From: Sutterella sp.
GTDB taxonomy: Bacteria > Pseudomonadota > Gammaproteobacteria > Burkholderiales > Burkholderiaceae_F
DNA length: 34,510 nucleotides
NCBI GenBank assembly: GCA_019418605.1
Contig: DYBN01000051.1
Span: 1-34,510, forward strand
Direction of reading: 5' to 3'
Part shown: positions 16,832 through 26,541 of the stretch, in pieces
How the letters are laid out: the number at the start of each line of letters is the position of its first letter
Numbering within the stretch: position 1 is the stretch's first letter
The notes under the pieces: model-generated
Told to the model about the DNA's origin: nothing
Databases searched by the model: none
The model's input: only the letters and a program-made list of their open reading frames with translations
Program-made: the position numbers and the translations under genes

Positions 16832-18721
16832 TCAGCCCATCAGTTCATTCATCAGCTTGAGGAACGCGTTGGGATCCTTGAGCGCCCCCTGCTCGGCAAG
16901 CAGCGCCTGATCGTAGATGAACTGCGCCCACTTGCCGAAGGAAGCATCGTCGCTTGCCCCGGCCTTCTTGATGAGCTTGTGATCGGGGTTGATCTCAAGG
17001 ATGAACTTCTGCTCGGGAACAGGCTGCCCGGCCGCCTCGAGCATGCGGCGCATCTGTGCGGTGAGCACCTGGCCCTGATCGGAGACAACGCAGCTTGGCG
17101 TGTCAAAAAGACGCTCGGAGACGCGCACGTCCTCGACCTTGTCGCCTAAAGCGGCCTTGAAGCGCTCGATGAGCGCCTTGTTTTCGCTTTGCGCGGCCTC
17201 GGTCTTTGCCTTTTCGTCCTTGTCGGCCAGATCGCCCAATTCAAGGTCGCTAGCGGTGACCGCAATGAACTTCTTGTCCTTGAACTCACGCATGTTGCCC
17301 ATGAGCCACTCGTCGATGCGCTCCCACATCAGGAGCACCTCGACGCCCTTCTTGCGGAAGGTCTCAAGGTAGGGCGAGGTGCTTGCCTGCTGGTAGCTTG
17401 AGCTCACGAGGTAGTAGATGTTCTTCTGCGCGGGATTCATGCGGGCGATGTAGTCTTCAAGACTCACGTTCTGCACGTCGGAGTCGTTGTGCGTGGAGGC
17501 AAAGCGCAGCAGCTTGGCGATCGTCTCGCGATTGCCGTAGTCCTCAACGGGGCCCTCCTTCATCACGGCGCCGAAATTCTTCCAGAAGACCGCGTACTTC
17601 TCCTCGTCCTCGGTGAGCTTTTCGAGCATGCCGAGCGCACGCTTGGTGAGGGCCTTCTTGAGCTTGGCGGTTACGGGGCTCTCCTGGAGCAGTTCGCGCG
17701 AAACGTTAAGCGGCAGATCGTTCGTGTCCACAAGGCCGCGCACGAAGCGCAGGTAGTTGGGCAGGAACTGCTCGGCCTGATCCATGATGAAGACGCGCTG
17801 CACGAAAAGCTTCAGGCCGTGCTGCTGCTCGCGCGAGTACAAATCCCAGGGCGCGTTCTTCGGCACATAGAGCAGCGACGTGTACTCAAGGTCGCCTTCA
17901 ACCTTGTTGTGCGCCCAGCAAAGAGGATCGGCGAAGTCGTGCGTGAGGTGCTTGTAGAACTCCTTGTACTGCTCGTCCTTGACATCGCGCGGATTGAGCG
18001 TCCAGAGCGCCTTGGCCTCGTTGACCTGCACCCACTGCCAGGTGCTCTTGGCCTCTTCGCCTTCCTTTTCCGGGGCCTGATACTGCTCCTCCCAGAGCAT
18101 CACCGGCACGGCGATGTGGTCCGAGTACTTCGTGATGGCCTCGCGCAGCCGCCAGCTTTCAAGAAACTCGCTCTCATCGGCCTTTAAATGCAGCGTCACG
18201 GACGTGCCGCGCGCGGGAACGACCACCGTCTCGCTCGTAAAGGTCCCCGCGCCTTCGGACTCCCAGCGCACGCCCTCTTCGGGCTTTGCATAGGCCGAGC
18301 GGGAGACGACGGTGACCTTGTCGGCCACGATGAAGGCCGAGTAAAAGCCCACGCCGAACTGGCCGATCAACTGCGAGTCCTTGGCCTCGTCGCCCGAGAG
18401 CTTGGCAAAGAAGTCCTCCGTGCCGCTCTTGGCAATCGTGCCCAAGTGCGTATTGGCCTCTTCAAGCGTCATGCCGATGCCGTTGTCGGAGACCGTCAGC
18501 GTGCGGGCGTCCTTGTCGGCCTTGACCGTGATCTTAAGTTCGGGATCCTCGGCAATGAGCGAGCTGTCGGTGAGCGACACAAAGTGCAGCTTGTCAAGCG
18601 CGTCGGACGCATTGGAAATCAGCTCGCGCAGGAACACTTCCTTGTTCGAGTAGAGCGATTTCGCAAGCAAATTCAAGAGCTTGGTGACTTCTGTTTGAAA
18701 ACCATGAACCTCTGCGGCCAT
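16832..18721 (-). CDS. htpG: HtpG, Hsp90 family chaperone
   Basis: Start ATG 18719-18721 gives 629 residues, the usual length, with AGGGA about 9 bases upstream. The frame extends 20 codons further but that part is not Hsp90-like. The GHKL ATPase domain shows ELISNASDALDKL, DNGIGM, GTIAKSGT and IGQFGVGFYSAF, and the middle domain has the usual LYVPKNAPWDLY and QDSPVT-like LLQESPVTAKLKK wording. The C-terminal dimerisation domain ends with NAFLKLMNELMG. HtpG is an ATP-driven cytoplasmic chaperone for late folding and heat tolerance. The gene is flanked on both sides by terminators and has a near-consensus sigma-32 promoter, so it is an independent heat-shock transcription unit inside a larger cluster. 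Confidence 0.97.
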   Translation of the reverse strand: MAAEVHGFQTEVTKLLNLLAKSLYSNKEVFLRELISNASDALDKLHFVSLTDSSLIAEDPELKITVKADKDARTLTVSDNGIGMTLEEANTHLGTIAKSGTEDFFAKLSGDEAKDSQLIGQFGVGFYSAFIVADKVTVVSRSAYAKPEEGVRWESEGAGTFTSETVVVPARGTSVTLHLKADESEFLESWRLREAITKYSDHIAVPVMLWEEQYQAPEKEGEEAKSTWQWVQVNEAKALWTLNPRDVKDEQYKEFYKHLTHDFADPLCWAHNKVEGDLEYTSLLYVPKNAPWDLYSREQQHGLKLFVQRVFIMDQAEQFLPNYLRFVRGLVDTNDLPLNVSRELLQESPVTAKLKKALTKRALGMLEKLTEDEEKYAVFWKNFGAVMKEGPVEDYGNRETIAKLLRFASTHNDSDVQNVSLEDYIARMNPAQKNIYYLVSSSYQQASTSPYLETFRKKGVEVLLMWERIDEWLMGNMREFKDKKFIAVTASDLELGDLADKDEKAKTEAAQSENKALIERFKAALGDKVEDVRVSERLFDTPSCVVSDQGQVLTAQMRRMLEAAGQPVPEQKFILEINPDHKLIKKAGASDDASFGKWAQFIYDQALLAEQGALKDPNAFLKLMNELMG

Positions 18722-18891
18722 CTTCTTGTCCCTAAAGCAATGCGCGAGGCACCCGTTTGCCAGGGGGCCGCGCGCATCCATAACGATGTATCAAACCGGA
18801 GCTGAAAAACCGGCCCTTCAGGCAGAGCGCGGCAAAAACCTTTCGCCGCAAGCAAGGGGCCCGGAACACTTGCGCTCCTTCCATTGGCCCC

Positions 18892-18920
18892 ATATGGGGG
18901 CGGAAACCCACGAATTCAAG
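18892..18920 (-). promoter_or_regulatory. Sigma-32 (RpoH) heat-shock promoter of htpG
   Basis: On the minus strand CTTGAAT (18914-18920) and CCCCATAT (18892-18899) are separated by 14 bases. This is a near-perfect match to the sigma-32 consensus CTTGAAA, 13-17 bases, CCCCATnT. Transcription would begin near 18885, leaving an untranslated leader of about 165 bases before htpG. Confidence 0.88.
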
Positions 18921-18962
18921 ACGGCCCGGGAGCAACTTTGCCGCAGGCAGCTCTGCGGGCAT

Positions 18963-19012
18963 GAAAAAAAAACCGGCCGGCGCTTCAAAAAATTGAAGCG
19001 CGCACGGCCGGT
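18963..19012 (-). terminator. Strong intrinsic terminator after the 93-residue unknown gene
   Basis: Arms ACCGGCCG (18972-18979) plus GCGCTTCA (18980-18987) pair with TGAAGCGC (18994-19001) plus CGGCCGGT (19005-19012), a 16-bp stem with a 3-base bulge and 6-base loop. On the minus strand nine T residues follow. It separates the pyrG-eno-ftsB unit from htpG. Confidence 0.9.
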
Positions 19013-19096
19013 TCGCCATGTCGCGTCGCCTTGCGCCTTAAGAAAATTTGGCCAAGAGCCGCCTTCAAAAGGCAAAGGCGCGTGCCGCGATATGTC

Positions 19097-19378
19097 TTAC
19101 TTCTTTTCCTTCGCCTCGGGCTTTGCAGCCTCGGCAGGAGCCTCCTTGCGCACGAGGCTAACCACGTCGAGACCCGAGACATCGGGCAAGTGGATGAGCA
19201 CCACGCGGGCGCCCTGGAACACAAAGTTGCCCTGATTCTTCGTCTTGTCGCCGATGGCCTTGATGAAGGCGTCAATCTGGGGATTGAGCACTTCGGGTTT
19301 TTCAGCGTTGAAGGGAACCACAACATTCTGGCCCCCGCGCAAAAACACGGTCAACTGCTGAATGTACTGCTGAGCCAT
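19097..19378 (-). CDS. Small protein of unknown function (93 residues)
   Basis: I do not recognise this protein. It begins MAQQYIQQLTVFLRGGQNVV and appears to alternate beta strands and one helix (strands near residues 7-22 and 50-63, helix near 33-45). A core segment GARVVLIHLPDVSGLDVVSLV is followed by a soluble Ala/Glu/Lys-rich tail to the end. It has no signal peptide, membrane helix, Cys pair or obvious catalytic motif. It is very likely real: GAGGAG sits 9 bases before its ATG, it starts 16 bases after the ftsB stop, and a strong terminator follows it. It therefore seems to be the last gene of the pyrG-kdsA-eno-ftsB unit. Confidence 0.8.
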   Translation of the reverse strand: MAQQYIQQLTVFLRGGQNVVVPFNAEKPEVLNPQIDAFIKAIGDKTKNQGNFVFQGARVVLIHLPDVSGLDVVSLVRKEAPAEAAKPEAKEKK

Positions 19379-19394
19379 TTACAAAAACTCCTCG

Positions 19395-19841
19395 TTAATG
19401 AATCTGTATCGTCTGCCCTTCCAGAACACTTTCCCGCCCCGCGGGCTCGGGTTCCGGCTTAGCGACAGCGCCCTCAATATACAGGTCCGAGCGTTTGGGC
19501 GCAAAAATTTGGGGCTTTGCGCTTTTTTCAATCTGCGGAAGCTTTTCGGCCGGCTTTTCGCCATGCGGCACCAGGCGAAACAAAATTTCGTCGCCGCGAA
19601 TCATCCCAAGCCGCATCCGGGCGCGCTCCTCGACGGCGCCGCTGCCGCTTTCAAGAGACTCGATCTCGGCGGCTACGGCGTCGTTTTCGGCGCGCAGCCG
19701 GTCGTTGGCCTCGCGAATGGCCGCAAGCTCGGCCTCAAGCGAGTGCATGCGCGCGATTCCTCCCTTGCCAAACCACAGCGGCCATTGAATGACCACCGCA
19801 AGCACGAAGAGAATCACATACAGAATATGCCGCGCACGCAC
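19395..19841 (-). CDS. ftsB: FtsB, septum formation protein with extended C-terminus
   Basis: FtsB is a bitopic inner-membrane divisome protein that pairs with FtsL and FtsQ. The 148-residue protein has one membrane helix (about residues 5-24), a coiled coil (about 32-67) and the conserved VEERARMRLGMIRGDE box (about 70-86). It starts with GTG at 19839-19841, preceded by GGAG at 9 bases. Position right after eno is the classical one for ftsB. Typical members have about 90-110 residues; here about 50 extra Pro/Glu/Lys-rich residues follow the conserved box, predicted to lie in the periplasm. Confidence 0.9.
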   Translation of the reverse strand: MRARHILYVILFVLAVVIQWPLWFGKGGIARMHSLEAELAAIREANDRLRAENDAVAAEIESLESGSGAVEERARMRLGMIRGDEILFRLVPHGEKPAEKLPQIEKSAKPQIFAPKRSDLYIEGAVAKPEPEPAGRESVLEGQTIQIH

Positions 19842-19904
19842 CGCGTCAGGCTCCGTCCTGCAAAAAAGCCGCCCGGACCACCGATGCCCCCTTCAAGGCC
19901 GCCG

Positions 19905-21194
<1,290 letters not shown>

Positions 21195-21238
21195 GACTGT
21201 TCCTAAATGGGTAAAGAAAAGGAGCCGCCCGCTCTCTT

Positions 21239-21275
21239 GCCGTGCGCGACGCCCCAAAAGGATGCGGCGCACGGC
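21239..21275 (-). other. Hairpin between kdsA and eno
   Basis: GCCGTGCGC (21239-21247) and GCGCACGGC (21267-21275) form a 9-bp perfect stem with a 19-base loop, 24 bases past the kdsA stop. No U-tract follows on the minus strand, so it is not a standard terminator. It may be an mRNA stability or processing element. Confidence 0.4.
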
Positions 21276-21299
21276 GCAGGCATCAGGCTCTAAAGAGTA

Positions 21300-22154
21300 T
21301 TAGTTGAAATCGTTTTCAAGGTAGTCAAAGGACTTGACGACGCGGTCAATGCGCACGAGGTCTTCGAGCAGATCGGCCATGCGGTGCAGCGGCACGCAGT
21401 TCGGGCCGTCGCTTAAGGCGCAGGCCGGGTTGGGGTGCGTCTCCATGAAGATTCCGTCAATGCCGCTTGCAACGGCAGCGCGCGACAAAACGGGAACAAA
21501 GCGCCTCTCGCCGCCCGAGCTCGTGCCCTGCCCTCCTGGAAGCTGCACGGAGTGCGTGGCGTCAAAAACCACCGGGGCCTTTGTCTCGCGCATGATGGCA
21601 AGGCTGCGCATGTCGCTCACAAGATTGCCGTAGCCAAAACAGGCGCCGCGCTCGCACACCATGAAATTGTCCGTTTCAAGCCCGGCCTGAGCGGCAGCCT
21701 CCCGCGCCTTGGCGACCACGTTGAGCATGTCGTGCGGGGCAAGAAACTGTCCCTTTTTGATGTTGACGGGCTTGCCCGAGCGCGCGCACGCCTCAATGAA
21801 GTCCGTCTGCCGGCACAAAAACGCCGGCGTCTGCAGCACGTCGACAACAGAGGCCACGACAGGCACCTGCTCGGCCGTGTGCACGTCGGTGAGCACGGGA
21901 ACGCTCACCTGGCGGCGCACTTCGTCGAGCATCTTCAAGCCCTCGTCGATGCCGGGGCCGCGAAAGCTTTTGGCGCTCGTGCGGTTGGCCTTGTCGAAAC
22001 TCGCCTTGAAGATGTAGCGAATGCCGAGAGTGTCGCAGATCTCCTTGACCGTCCCCGCAATGTCGATGAGCATCTGCTGATTTTCGATCACGCAGGGGCC
22101 GGCGATGAGGAAAAACGGAGCCCTGTTGCCGACTTCAAAACCACAAAGCTTCAC
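21300..22154 (-). CDS. kdsA: KdsA, 3-deoxy-8-phosphooctulonate synthase (metal-dependent class)
   Basis: KdsA condenses phosphoenolpyruvate with arabinose 5-phosphate to make KDO 8-phosphate for lipopolysaccharide. The 284-residue protein has IAGPCVIEN with Cys21 at the position that binds metal in the metal-dependent class, where E. coli and Neisseria enzymes carry Asn. Other hallmarks are FKASFDKANRTS, PVLTDVHTAEQ, NIKKGQFLAPHDM and FMETHPNPACALSDGPN. The N-terminus MKLCGFEVG and the end DYLENDFN match the Burkholderiales type. It lies 15 bases after pyrG and about 105 bases before eno. Confidence 0.97.
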   Translation of the reverse strand: MKLCGFEVGNRAPFFLIAGPCVIENQQMLIDIAGTVKEICDTLGIRYIFKASFDKANRTSAKSFRGPGIDEGLKMLDEVRRQVSVPVLTDVHTAEQVPVVASVVDVLQTPAFLCRQTDFIEACARSGKPVNIKKGQFLAPHDMLNVVAKAREAAAQAGLETDNFMVCERGACFGYGNLVSDMRSLAIMRETKAPVVFDATHSVQLPGGQGTSSGGERRFVPVLSRAAVASGIDGIFMETHPNPACALSDGPNCVPLHRMADLLEDLVRIDRVVKSFDYLENDFN

Positions 22155-22169
22155 TTGGCTGTCACTCCT

Positions 22170-23840
22170 TTAGGCTGCGGCCTTGTCCGCCGAGACCGTC
22201 TGGTGCTCGTCGCGGTACTGCATGGCGGCGCGAACGAACGCCTCAAAAAGCGGATGTCCCGTACGGGGGTTCGACGTGAACTCGGGGTGAAACTGCACGC
22301 CGACAAAGAACGGGTGATCCTTGAGTTCCATCATCTCGGGCAGATTCTCCGTCGGGGTTCTCGCCGAAATCACCATGCCGCGCGCTTCAAACTGCGGCAC
22401 GTAGGTGTTGTTGACCTCATAGCGGTGACGATGCCGCTCGCACACCGCGTCTCCATAGATCTTGCTTGCAAGGGTGCCCGGAACAACCGGAACGCGCTGG
22501 CTGCCAAGGCGAAGCGTGCCGCCGAGGTCGCTGTTTTGATCCCGCGTCTCCACCTTGCCCGAGCGATCGGTCCACTGCGTGATGAGCGCCACAACCGGAT
22601 GCGCCGTGTTGATGTCAAATTCCGTGGAGTTTGCCCCGCCCAAGCCGCAGACGTGGCGCGCAAACTCAATCACCGCAGTCTGCATGCCAAGACAGATGCC
22701 AAGGAACGGAATCTTGTTGACGCGGGCATATTCGATCGCGCGGATCATGCCCTCGGTGCCGCGCTTGCCAAAGCCGCCAGGCACCAAGATCGCGTCAAGG
22801 CCCTCAAGCGCTGCGCAGCCGTCGCGCTCGATTTCCTCCGAGTCGATCAACTCGACGTTGACCTTTTGCTCGGTGCGGATGCCGGCGTGCACGAGGGCCT
22901 CGTTGAGGCTTTTGTAGCTGTCGGCATAGTCGACGTACTTGCCCACCATGCCGATGCGCACCACGCCCTTGGTTTCGCGAATGCGGCGCACGATCTCGCG
23001 CCACTGCGAAAGATCGGCGGGCTTGGTCTGCAGCTGCAGCCGCTCGCAGACGATGTCGTCGAGGTGCTGCGCGTGCAGCATCAGGGGCACCTCGTAGATC
23101 GTCTTGGCGTCGACCACGCTGATGACGCAGTCCATCGGGACGTTGCAGAAAAGCGCAATCTTGGCGCGCTCGTTTTCCGGAATCTCGCGGTCGGCGCGGC
23201 ACAGCAGCACGTCGGGATAGACGCCCTCTTCGCGCAGCTTCTGCACGGAGTGCTGCGTGGGCTTGGTCTTGAGTTCGCCCGCTGCGCTCACCCAGGGGCA
23301 AAGCGTCAGGTGCATGAAGCACGCGTTGCCGCGGCCCACGCGGAAACTGAGCTGCCTGACGGCCTCGACAAAGGGCAGCGATTCGATGTCGCCCACCGTA
23401 CCGCCGATTTCGACAACCGCAACGTCGCACTCGCCGTCGCAGGCATTCTTGGCTCCGCGCTCAATAAAGGCCTGGATTTCGTTGGTGATGTGGGGAATGA
23501 CCTGAACGGTCTTGCCGAGATATTCGCCGCGGCGCTCCTTTTCGAGGACGCTCTTGTAGATCTGGCCCGTGGTGAAGTTGTTGAAGCGGTGCATCTTCGA
23601 GCTGATGAAACGCTCGTAGTGGCCGAGATCAAGGTCGGTTTCGGCGCCGTCTTCGGTCACAAACACCTCTCCGTGCTGAAACGGACTCATGGTCCCCGGA
23701 TCGACGTTGATGTAGGGATCCAGCTTGATCATCGTGACCTTCAGACCGCGCGTCTCCAAAATGGCGGCCAAAGAAGCGGCGGCGATGCCCTTGCCCAAAC
23801 TGGAGACAACGCCGCCGGTGACGAATACGTATTTAGTCAT
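22170..23840 (-). CDS. pyrG: CTP synthase
   Basis: CTP synthase converts UTP to CTP using ATP and glutamine. ATG 23838-23840 starts the canonical MTKYVFVTGGVVSSLGKG; the frame extends 46 codons upstream without similarity. The protein has 556 residues. The amidoligase domain holds the P-loop-like GGVVSSLGKG and HYERF segments. The glutamine amidotransferase domain has the nucleophile in LGICLGMQ and the His-Glu pair in VQFHPEF. All catalytic parts are present. It heads the pyrG-kdsA-eno-ftsB unit; CTP is also needed by CdsA, encoded just upstream. Confidence 0.98.
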   Translation of the reverse strand: MTKYVFVTGGVVSSLGKGIAAASLAAILETRGLKVTMIKLDPYINVDPGTMSPFQHGEVFVTEDGAETDLDLGHYERFISSKMHRFNNFTTGQIYKSVLEKERRGEYLGKTVQVIPHITNEIQAFIERGAKNACDGECDVAVVEIGGTVGDIESLPFVEAVRQLSFRVGRGNACFMHLTLCPWVSAAGELKTKPTQHSVQKLREEGVYPDVLLCRADREIPENERAKIALFCNVPMDCVISVVDAKTIYEVPLMLHAQHLDDIVCERLQLQTKPADLSQWREIVRRIRETKGVVRIGMVGKYVDYADSYKSLNEALVHAGIRTEQKVNVELIDSEEIERDGCAALEGLDAILVPGGFGKRGTEGMIRAIEYARVNKIPFLGICLGMQTAVIEFARHVCGLGGANSTEFDINTAHPVVALITQWTDRSGKVETRDQNSDLGGTLRLGSQRVPVVPGTLASKIYGDAVCERHRHRYEVNNTYVPQFEARGMVISARTPTENLPEMMELKDHPFFVGVQFHPEFTSNPRTGHPLFEAFVRAAMQYRDEHQTVSADKAAA

Positions 23841-23936
23841 TGCTAAGCTCGAACTGCAGAAGCGCGCGCAGGACGCCCGCAGCGCCGCAAGCCGGGCGCA
23901 AAAGTTGTCAACGCGCGCAGGTTCATGAATTGAGAA

Positions 23937-23965
23937 ATTATAAAGGACGGCACTGTTGTCTTTTA
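23937..23965 (-). promoter_or_regulatory. Possible pyrG promoter
   Basis: A perfect TATAAT lies on the minus strand at 23937-23942, about 95 bases before pyrG. The -35 region 17 bases upstream (TAAAAG) is poor. A TTGACA at 23906-23911 has no matching -10. The 169-base gap and the position after cdsA make a promoter here likely. Confidence 0.35.
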
Positions 23966-24009
23966 AAAACAAACGCACGCATCCATGGGTTGATTCTTCT
24001 CCCGCCCGG

Positions 24010-24840
24010 TCAGATCACAAGAAGCGCCGCCACGGCGCAGGGAAACACGGCCGTGGCCGCATCGAGCCGGTCGTAGAAGCCGCCGTGCCCGGGCAGCATG
24101 TTGCTTGAATCCTTGATGCCGGCATGGCGCTTTAAAGCCGACTCAAACAAGTCGCCCGCAATCGAGACGGCCGTCAGAAGCAAGACGATGATGATGCCGG
24201 CGCCGGCGCCCGCGCGCGTCAGAATGAGGCTTGAAAACACCTGCTCGTGCGGCAGCCAGGCCCAGGCGGCAAAAGCCGCGGCAAGCACGCAGACGAAGGC
24301 GCCGAGCGCCCCCTCCCACGTTTTTTTCGGGCTGATGGCTGGCGCCATGCGGTGCTTGCCGAAGAGGCGCCCGGCAAAATAGGCGAAGGCGTCCGCAAGC
24401 CACACAAGCACGAAGACCGAAAGCATCAAGGGCCAGCCGCCCGTGCGCATCAGCCAGACGATCGAGAGCCAGGCCGCGGGCGCAAGAAGAATGCACATCA
24501 CCCGCGACGCGGCGTTCCCAATCGCAAAGCCCCTCGCGCGCGCCACGTAGACAACGCCGAGAATCGCCAACCAGACGGCTGTTGAAAAAAGAATGAGCGC
24601 AAGAAACACCGGACCCGACGGCGAAAATCCCATAAACGCAGCCGCGGCGCCCGCAACCGCAAGCACGATTCCGACGCCCCAGCTCACCGGATGCGAGAGC
24701 CCCGTCATCTGAAGCCACTCGCGCACGAGCAGCCCGAACGCGGCCGCCATGACCGCAAGAAAGGCATTGTCGCCGACAGCCAAAGCACCGACGACGATCA
24801 ATAAAAGGACAATTGCCGTAATGACCCGGGTTCGCAGCAT
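24010..24840 (-). CDS. cdsA: CdsA, phosphatidate cytidylyltransferase
   Basis: CdsA makes CDP-diacylglycerol from phosphatidate and CTP in the inner membrane, the branch point for phospholipids. The 276-residue protein is almost entirely hydrophobic, with about seven to eight membrane segments. The family signature is complete near the C-terminus: SALKRHAGIKDSSN followed by LPGHGGFYDRLD (about residues 235-260). AAAGG lies about 9 bases before the ATG. It follows uppS by 91 bases, the conserved order. Confidence 0.96.
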   Translation of the reverse strand: MLRTRVITAIVLLLIVVGALAVGDNAFLAVMAAAFGLLVREWLQMTGLSHPVSWGVGIVLAVAGAAAAFMGFSPSGPVFLALILFSTAVWLAILGVVYVARARGFAIGNAASRVMCILLAPAAWLSIVWLMRTGGWPLMLSVFVLVWLADAFAYFAGRLFGKHRMAPAISPKKTWEGALGAFVCVLAAAFAAWAWLPHEQVFSSLILTRAGAGAGIIIVLLLTAVSIAGDLFESALKRHAGIKDSSNMLPGHGGFYDRLDAATAVFPCAVAALLVI

Positions 24841-24931
24841 GGATATGCACCTTTAACGTTTGTCGACTCAAGTGAATTGATGTTGTCTTTTGCGGCTTGA
24901 CAAGCCTGTGACGGCGCGCCGGCCACTGGCC

Positions 24932-25627
24932 TTAAGGCTTGACCTGAGCGCTCGTCATTCCGAAGCGCCGCTCGCGGCCCTCAAACCAGCGCAGCGCCTC
25001 TTGAAAGTCCTCCGCGGTGAAATCGGGCCACAAGACATCAGTAAACCACAGCTCGGCGTAGGCAGCCTGCCAGAGAATGAAGTTGGAAATGCGCCTCTCG
25101 CCTCCGGTGCGGATCATCAGGTCCACGGGTCCGGACCAGGGCATGGACAAATTTGCCTCGAGCGACTCGAGCGTAACCGCCTCATTTGACTGCTCAAGCT
25201 TGTGCACGGCCTGCACGATGTCCCAGCGACCGCCGTAATTGAGGCAAATATTAAAGTGCATGGCGCTCGCGCGGCTGCCGATTGCCTCGGCTTCGTCGAT
25301 CGCCGCGTTGAGTTCATCGGAAAAGGCGCTCCGATCACCGACCACGTGCATGCAAACGCCCGCTTGTTCAAGCGGCCGCGCCTCCTTTTGCAGACCCGCG
25401 ATGAAAAACCGCATGAGGCCTTCGACTTCATCGGCCGGCCGGCGCCAGTTTTCGCTGGAAAACGCAAAGACCGAAAGGTTTGCTATCGAGAGTCTGCGCG
25501 CGGTCTCAACCAGCGTGCGAAGCGCTGCAATGCCGCGGCGGTGCCCCTCGATGCGCGGCATGAAGCGCTTCTGAGCCCAGCGGCCGTTGCCGTCCATGAT
25601 GACGGCAACATGATTGGGTGCGGTCAT
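24932..25627 (-). CDS. uppS: UppS/IspU, undecaprenyl diphosphate synthase
   Basis: UppS elongates farnesyl diphosphate with isopentenyl diphosphate to the C55 carrier used for peptidoglycan and O-antigen. The 231-residue protein has the catalytic Asp12 in VIMDGNGRWA, FAFSSENWRRP, FNICLNYGGRWD, and the C-terminal RTGGERRISNF with the conserved Arg and Ser residues. It is complete, though on the short side (E. coli has 253). No strong Shine-Dalgarno precedes the ATG at 25625-25627. A terminator-like hairpin lies in the gap after frr. Confidence 0.96.
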   Translation of the reverse strand: MTAPNHVAVIMDGNGRWAQKRFMPRIEGHRRGIAALRTLVETARRLSIANLSVFAFSSENWRRPADEVEGLMRFFIAGLQKEARPLEQAGVCMHVVGDRSAFSDELNAAIDEAEAIGSRASAMHFNICLNYGGRWDIVQAVHKLEQSNEAVTLESLEANLSMPWSGPVDLMIRTGGERRISNFILWQAAYAELWFTDVLWPDFTAEDFQEALRWFEGRERRFGMTSAQVKP

Positions 25628-25664
25628 GGAAAATCAAAACCCAGTCAAAGAGAAAGTGAAGAAA

Positions 25665-25712
25665 CCAAAAAAGAAACGTCCGCCATGGCGAAGATCAACT
25701 CGTCGGCGGACG
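25665..25712 (-). terminator. Intrinsic terminator between frr and uppS
   Basis: CGTCCGCC (25677-25684) pairs with GGCGGACG (25705-25712), leaving a 20-base loop. On the minus strand the stem is followed by TTTCTTTTTT. It begins 28 bases past the frr stop, so uppS-cdsA expression needs read-through or a promoter very close to uppS. Confidence 0.75.
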
Positions 25713-25739
25713 CCCGATGCTGTCGGAAGGCTGCACGGC

Positions 25740-26303
25740 CTAAACCGTCATCACTTCCTTTTCCTTGGCTGCAACCAGCTTGTCGATTTCAGCCACATAC
25801 TTGTCGGTGAGCTTTTGGATTTCCTTCTCCGAGCGGCTCATGTCGTCTTCGCTCACTTCCTTGGCTTTTTCAAGCTTCTTGACGGCTTCATTGGCGTCGC
25901 GGCGAAGATTGCGCACGGCCACCTTGGCGTCCTCGCCCTCGGAGCGGACCACCTTGGTGAGCTCGCGGCGGCGCTCTTCGGTAAGCGGAGGCAGCGGCAC
26001 GCGGATCATGTCGCCCATCGCGGCGGGGTTCAGGCCCAGGTCGCTTGCGAGAATCGCCTTCTCGATGACCGGAATCATCTTGCGGTCCCAGGGCTGAATG
26101 GTGAGCGTGCGCGCATCTGCAACGCCAAGATTGGCCACCTGGCTCAAGGGAGTCGGGGAACCGTAGTAGTCAACCGTCACATACTCGAGAATGCCCGTCG
26201 AGGCGCGGCCCGTGCGCAGCTTCGTAAAGGACTCGCGCAGGGTCTCGATCGTGCGGCCCATTTTGTGTTCGGTTTGCTGTTGGATTTCTGCAATCGTGGT
26301 CAT
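25740..26303 (-). CDS. frr: Ribosome recycling factor
   Basis: RRF splits post-termination ribosomes together with EF-G. The protein has 187 residues, the normal length, with the conserved KLRTGRAS, YYGSPTPLSQVANL, TIQPWDRKMI, GLNPAAMGDMIRVPLPPLTEERR and VRNLRRDANE segments. It sits in the conserved pyrH-frr-uppS order. GAAGG lies about 12 bases before the ATG. The gap to pyrH is 238 bases and holds hairpins. Confidence 0.97.
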   Translation of the reverse strand: MTTIAEIQQQTEHKMGRTIETLRESFTKLRTGRASTGILEYVTVDYYGSPTPLSQVANLGVADARTLTIQPWDRKMIPVIEKAILASDLGLNPAAMGDMIRVPLPPLTEERRRELTKVVRSEGEDAKVAVRNLRRDANEAVKKLEKAKEVSEDDMSRSEKEIQKLTDKYVAEIDKLVAAKEKEVMTV

Positions 26304-26404
26304 AAGGAAAATGCACCTTCAAAGATTTTTACAGCCTGCCGTCGGAGTCTCGTCGGTTGAAGGTCTTTAATCTCCCCGCGGCAGTGCGCCTGTCCTCTCG
26401 CAGA

Positions 26405-26504
26405 GCCGGATGGCTGCAGCCCTCCGGCAAAATACCCGCGCACATGCAGGCAAAGCGTCTGATCAGCAACATCAGGAGCAGAGCCGGCGCTGAAAAAAGC
26501 CGGC
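26405..26504 (-). other. Two hairpins in the pyrH-frr gap
   Basis: GCCGGA (26405-26410) pairs with TCCGGC (26423-26428), with a self-complementary GGCTGCAGCC-like centre. GCCGGC (26483-26488) pairs with GCCGGC (26499-26504) around an A/T-rich loop. Both arms closest to pyrH lack a following U-tract, so they are not clear terminators. Nothing else is visible in this 238-base gap. Confidence 0.4.
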
Positions 26505-26541
26505 GTCTCTCTGCGCCCGAACGCTCATTATTGCCTGTTTC

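Noticed and set aside
21435..23846. An 803-codon open frame on the plus strand
   Set aside because: It lies exactly opposite kdsA and pyrG, which are certain. Its translation is His/Arg/Ala-rich without a recognisable domain, the usual shadow in GC-rich DNA.
23841..23978. 46-residue N-terminal extension of PyrG
   Set aside because: The family begins at MTKYVFVTGG. The extension has no similarity and overlaps a likely promoter region.
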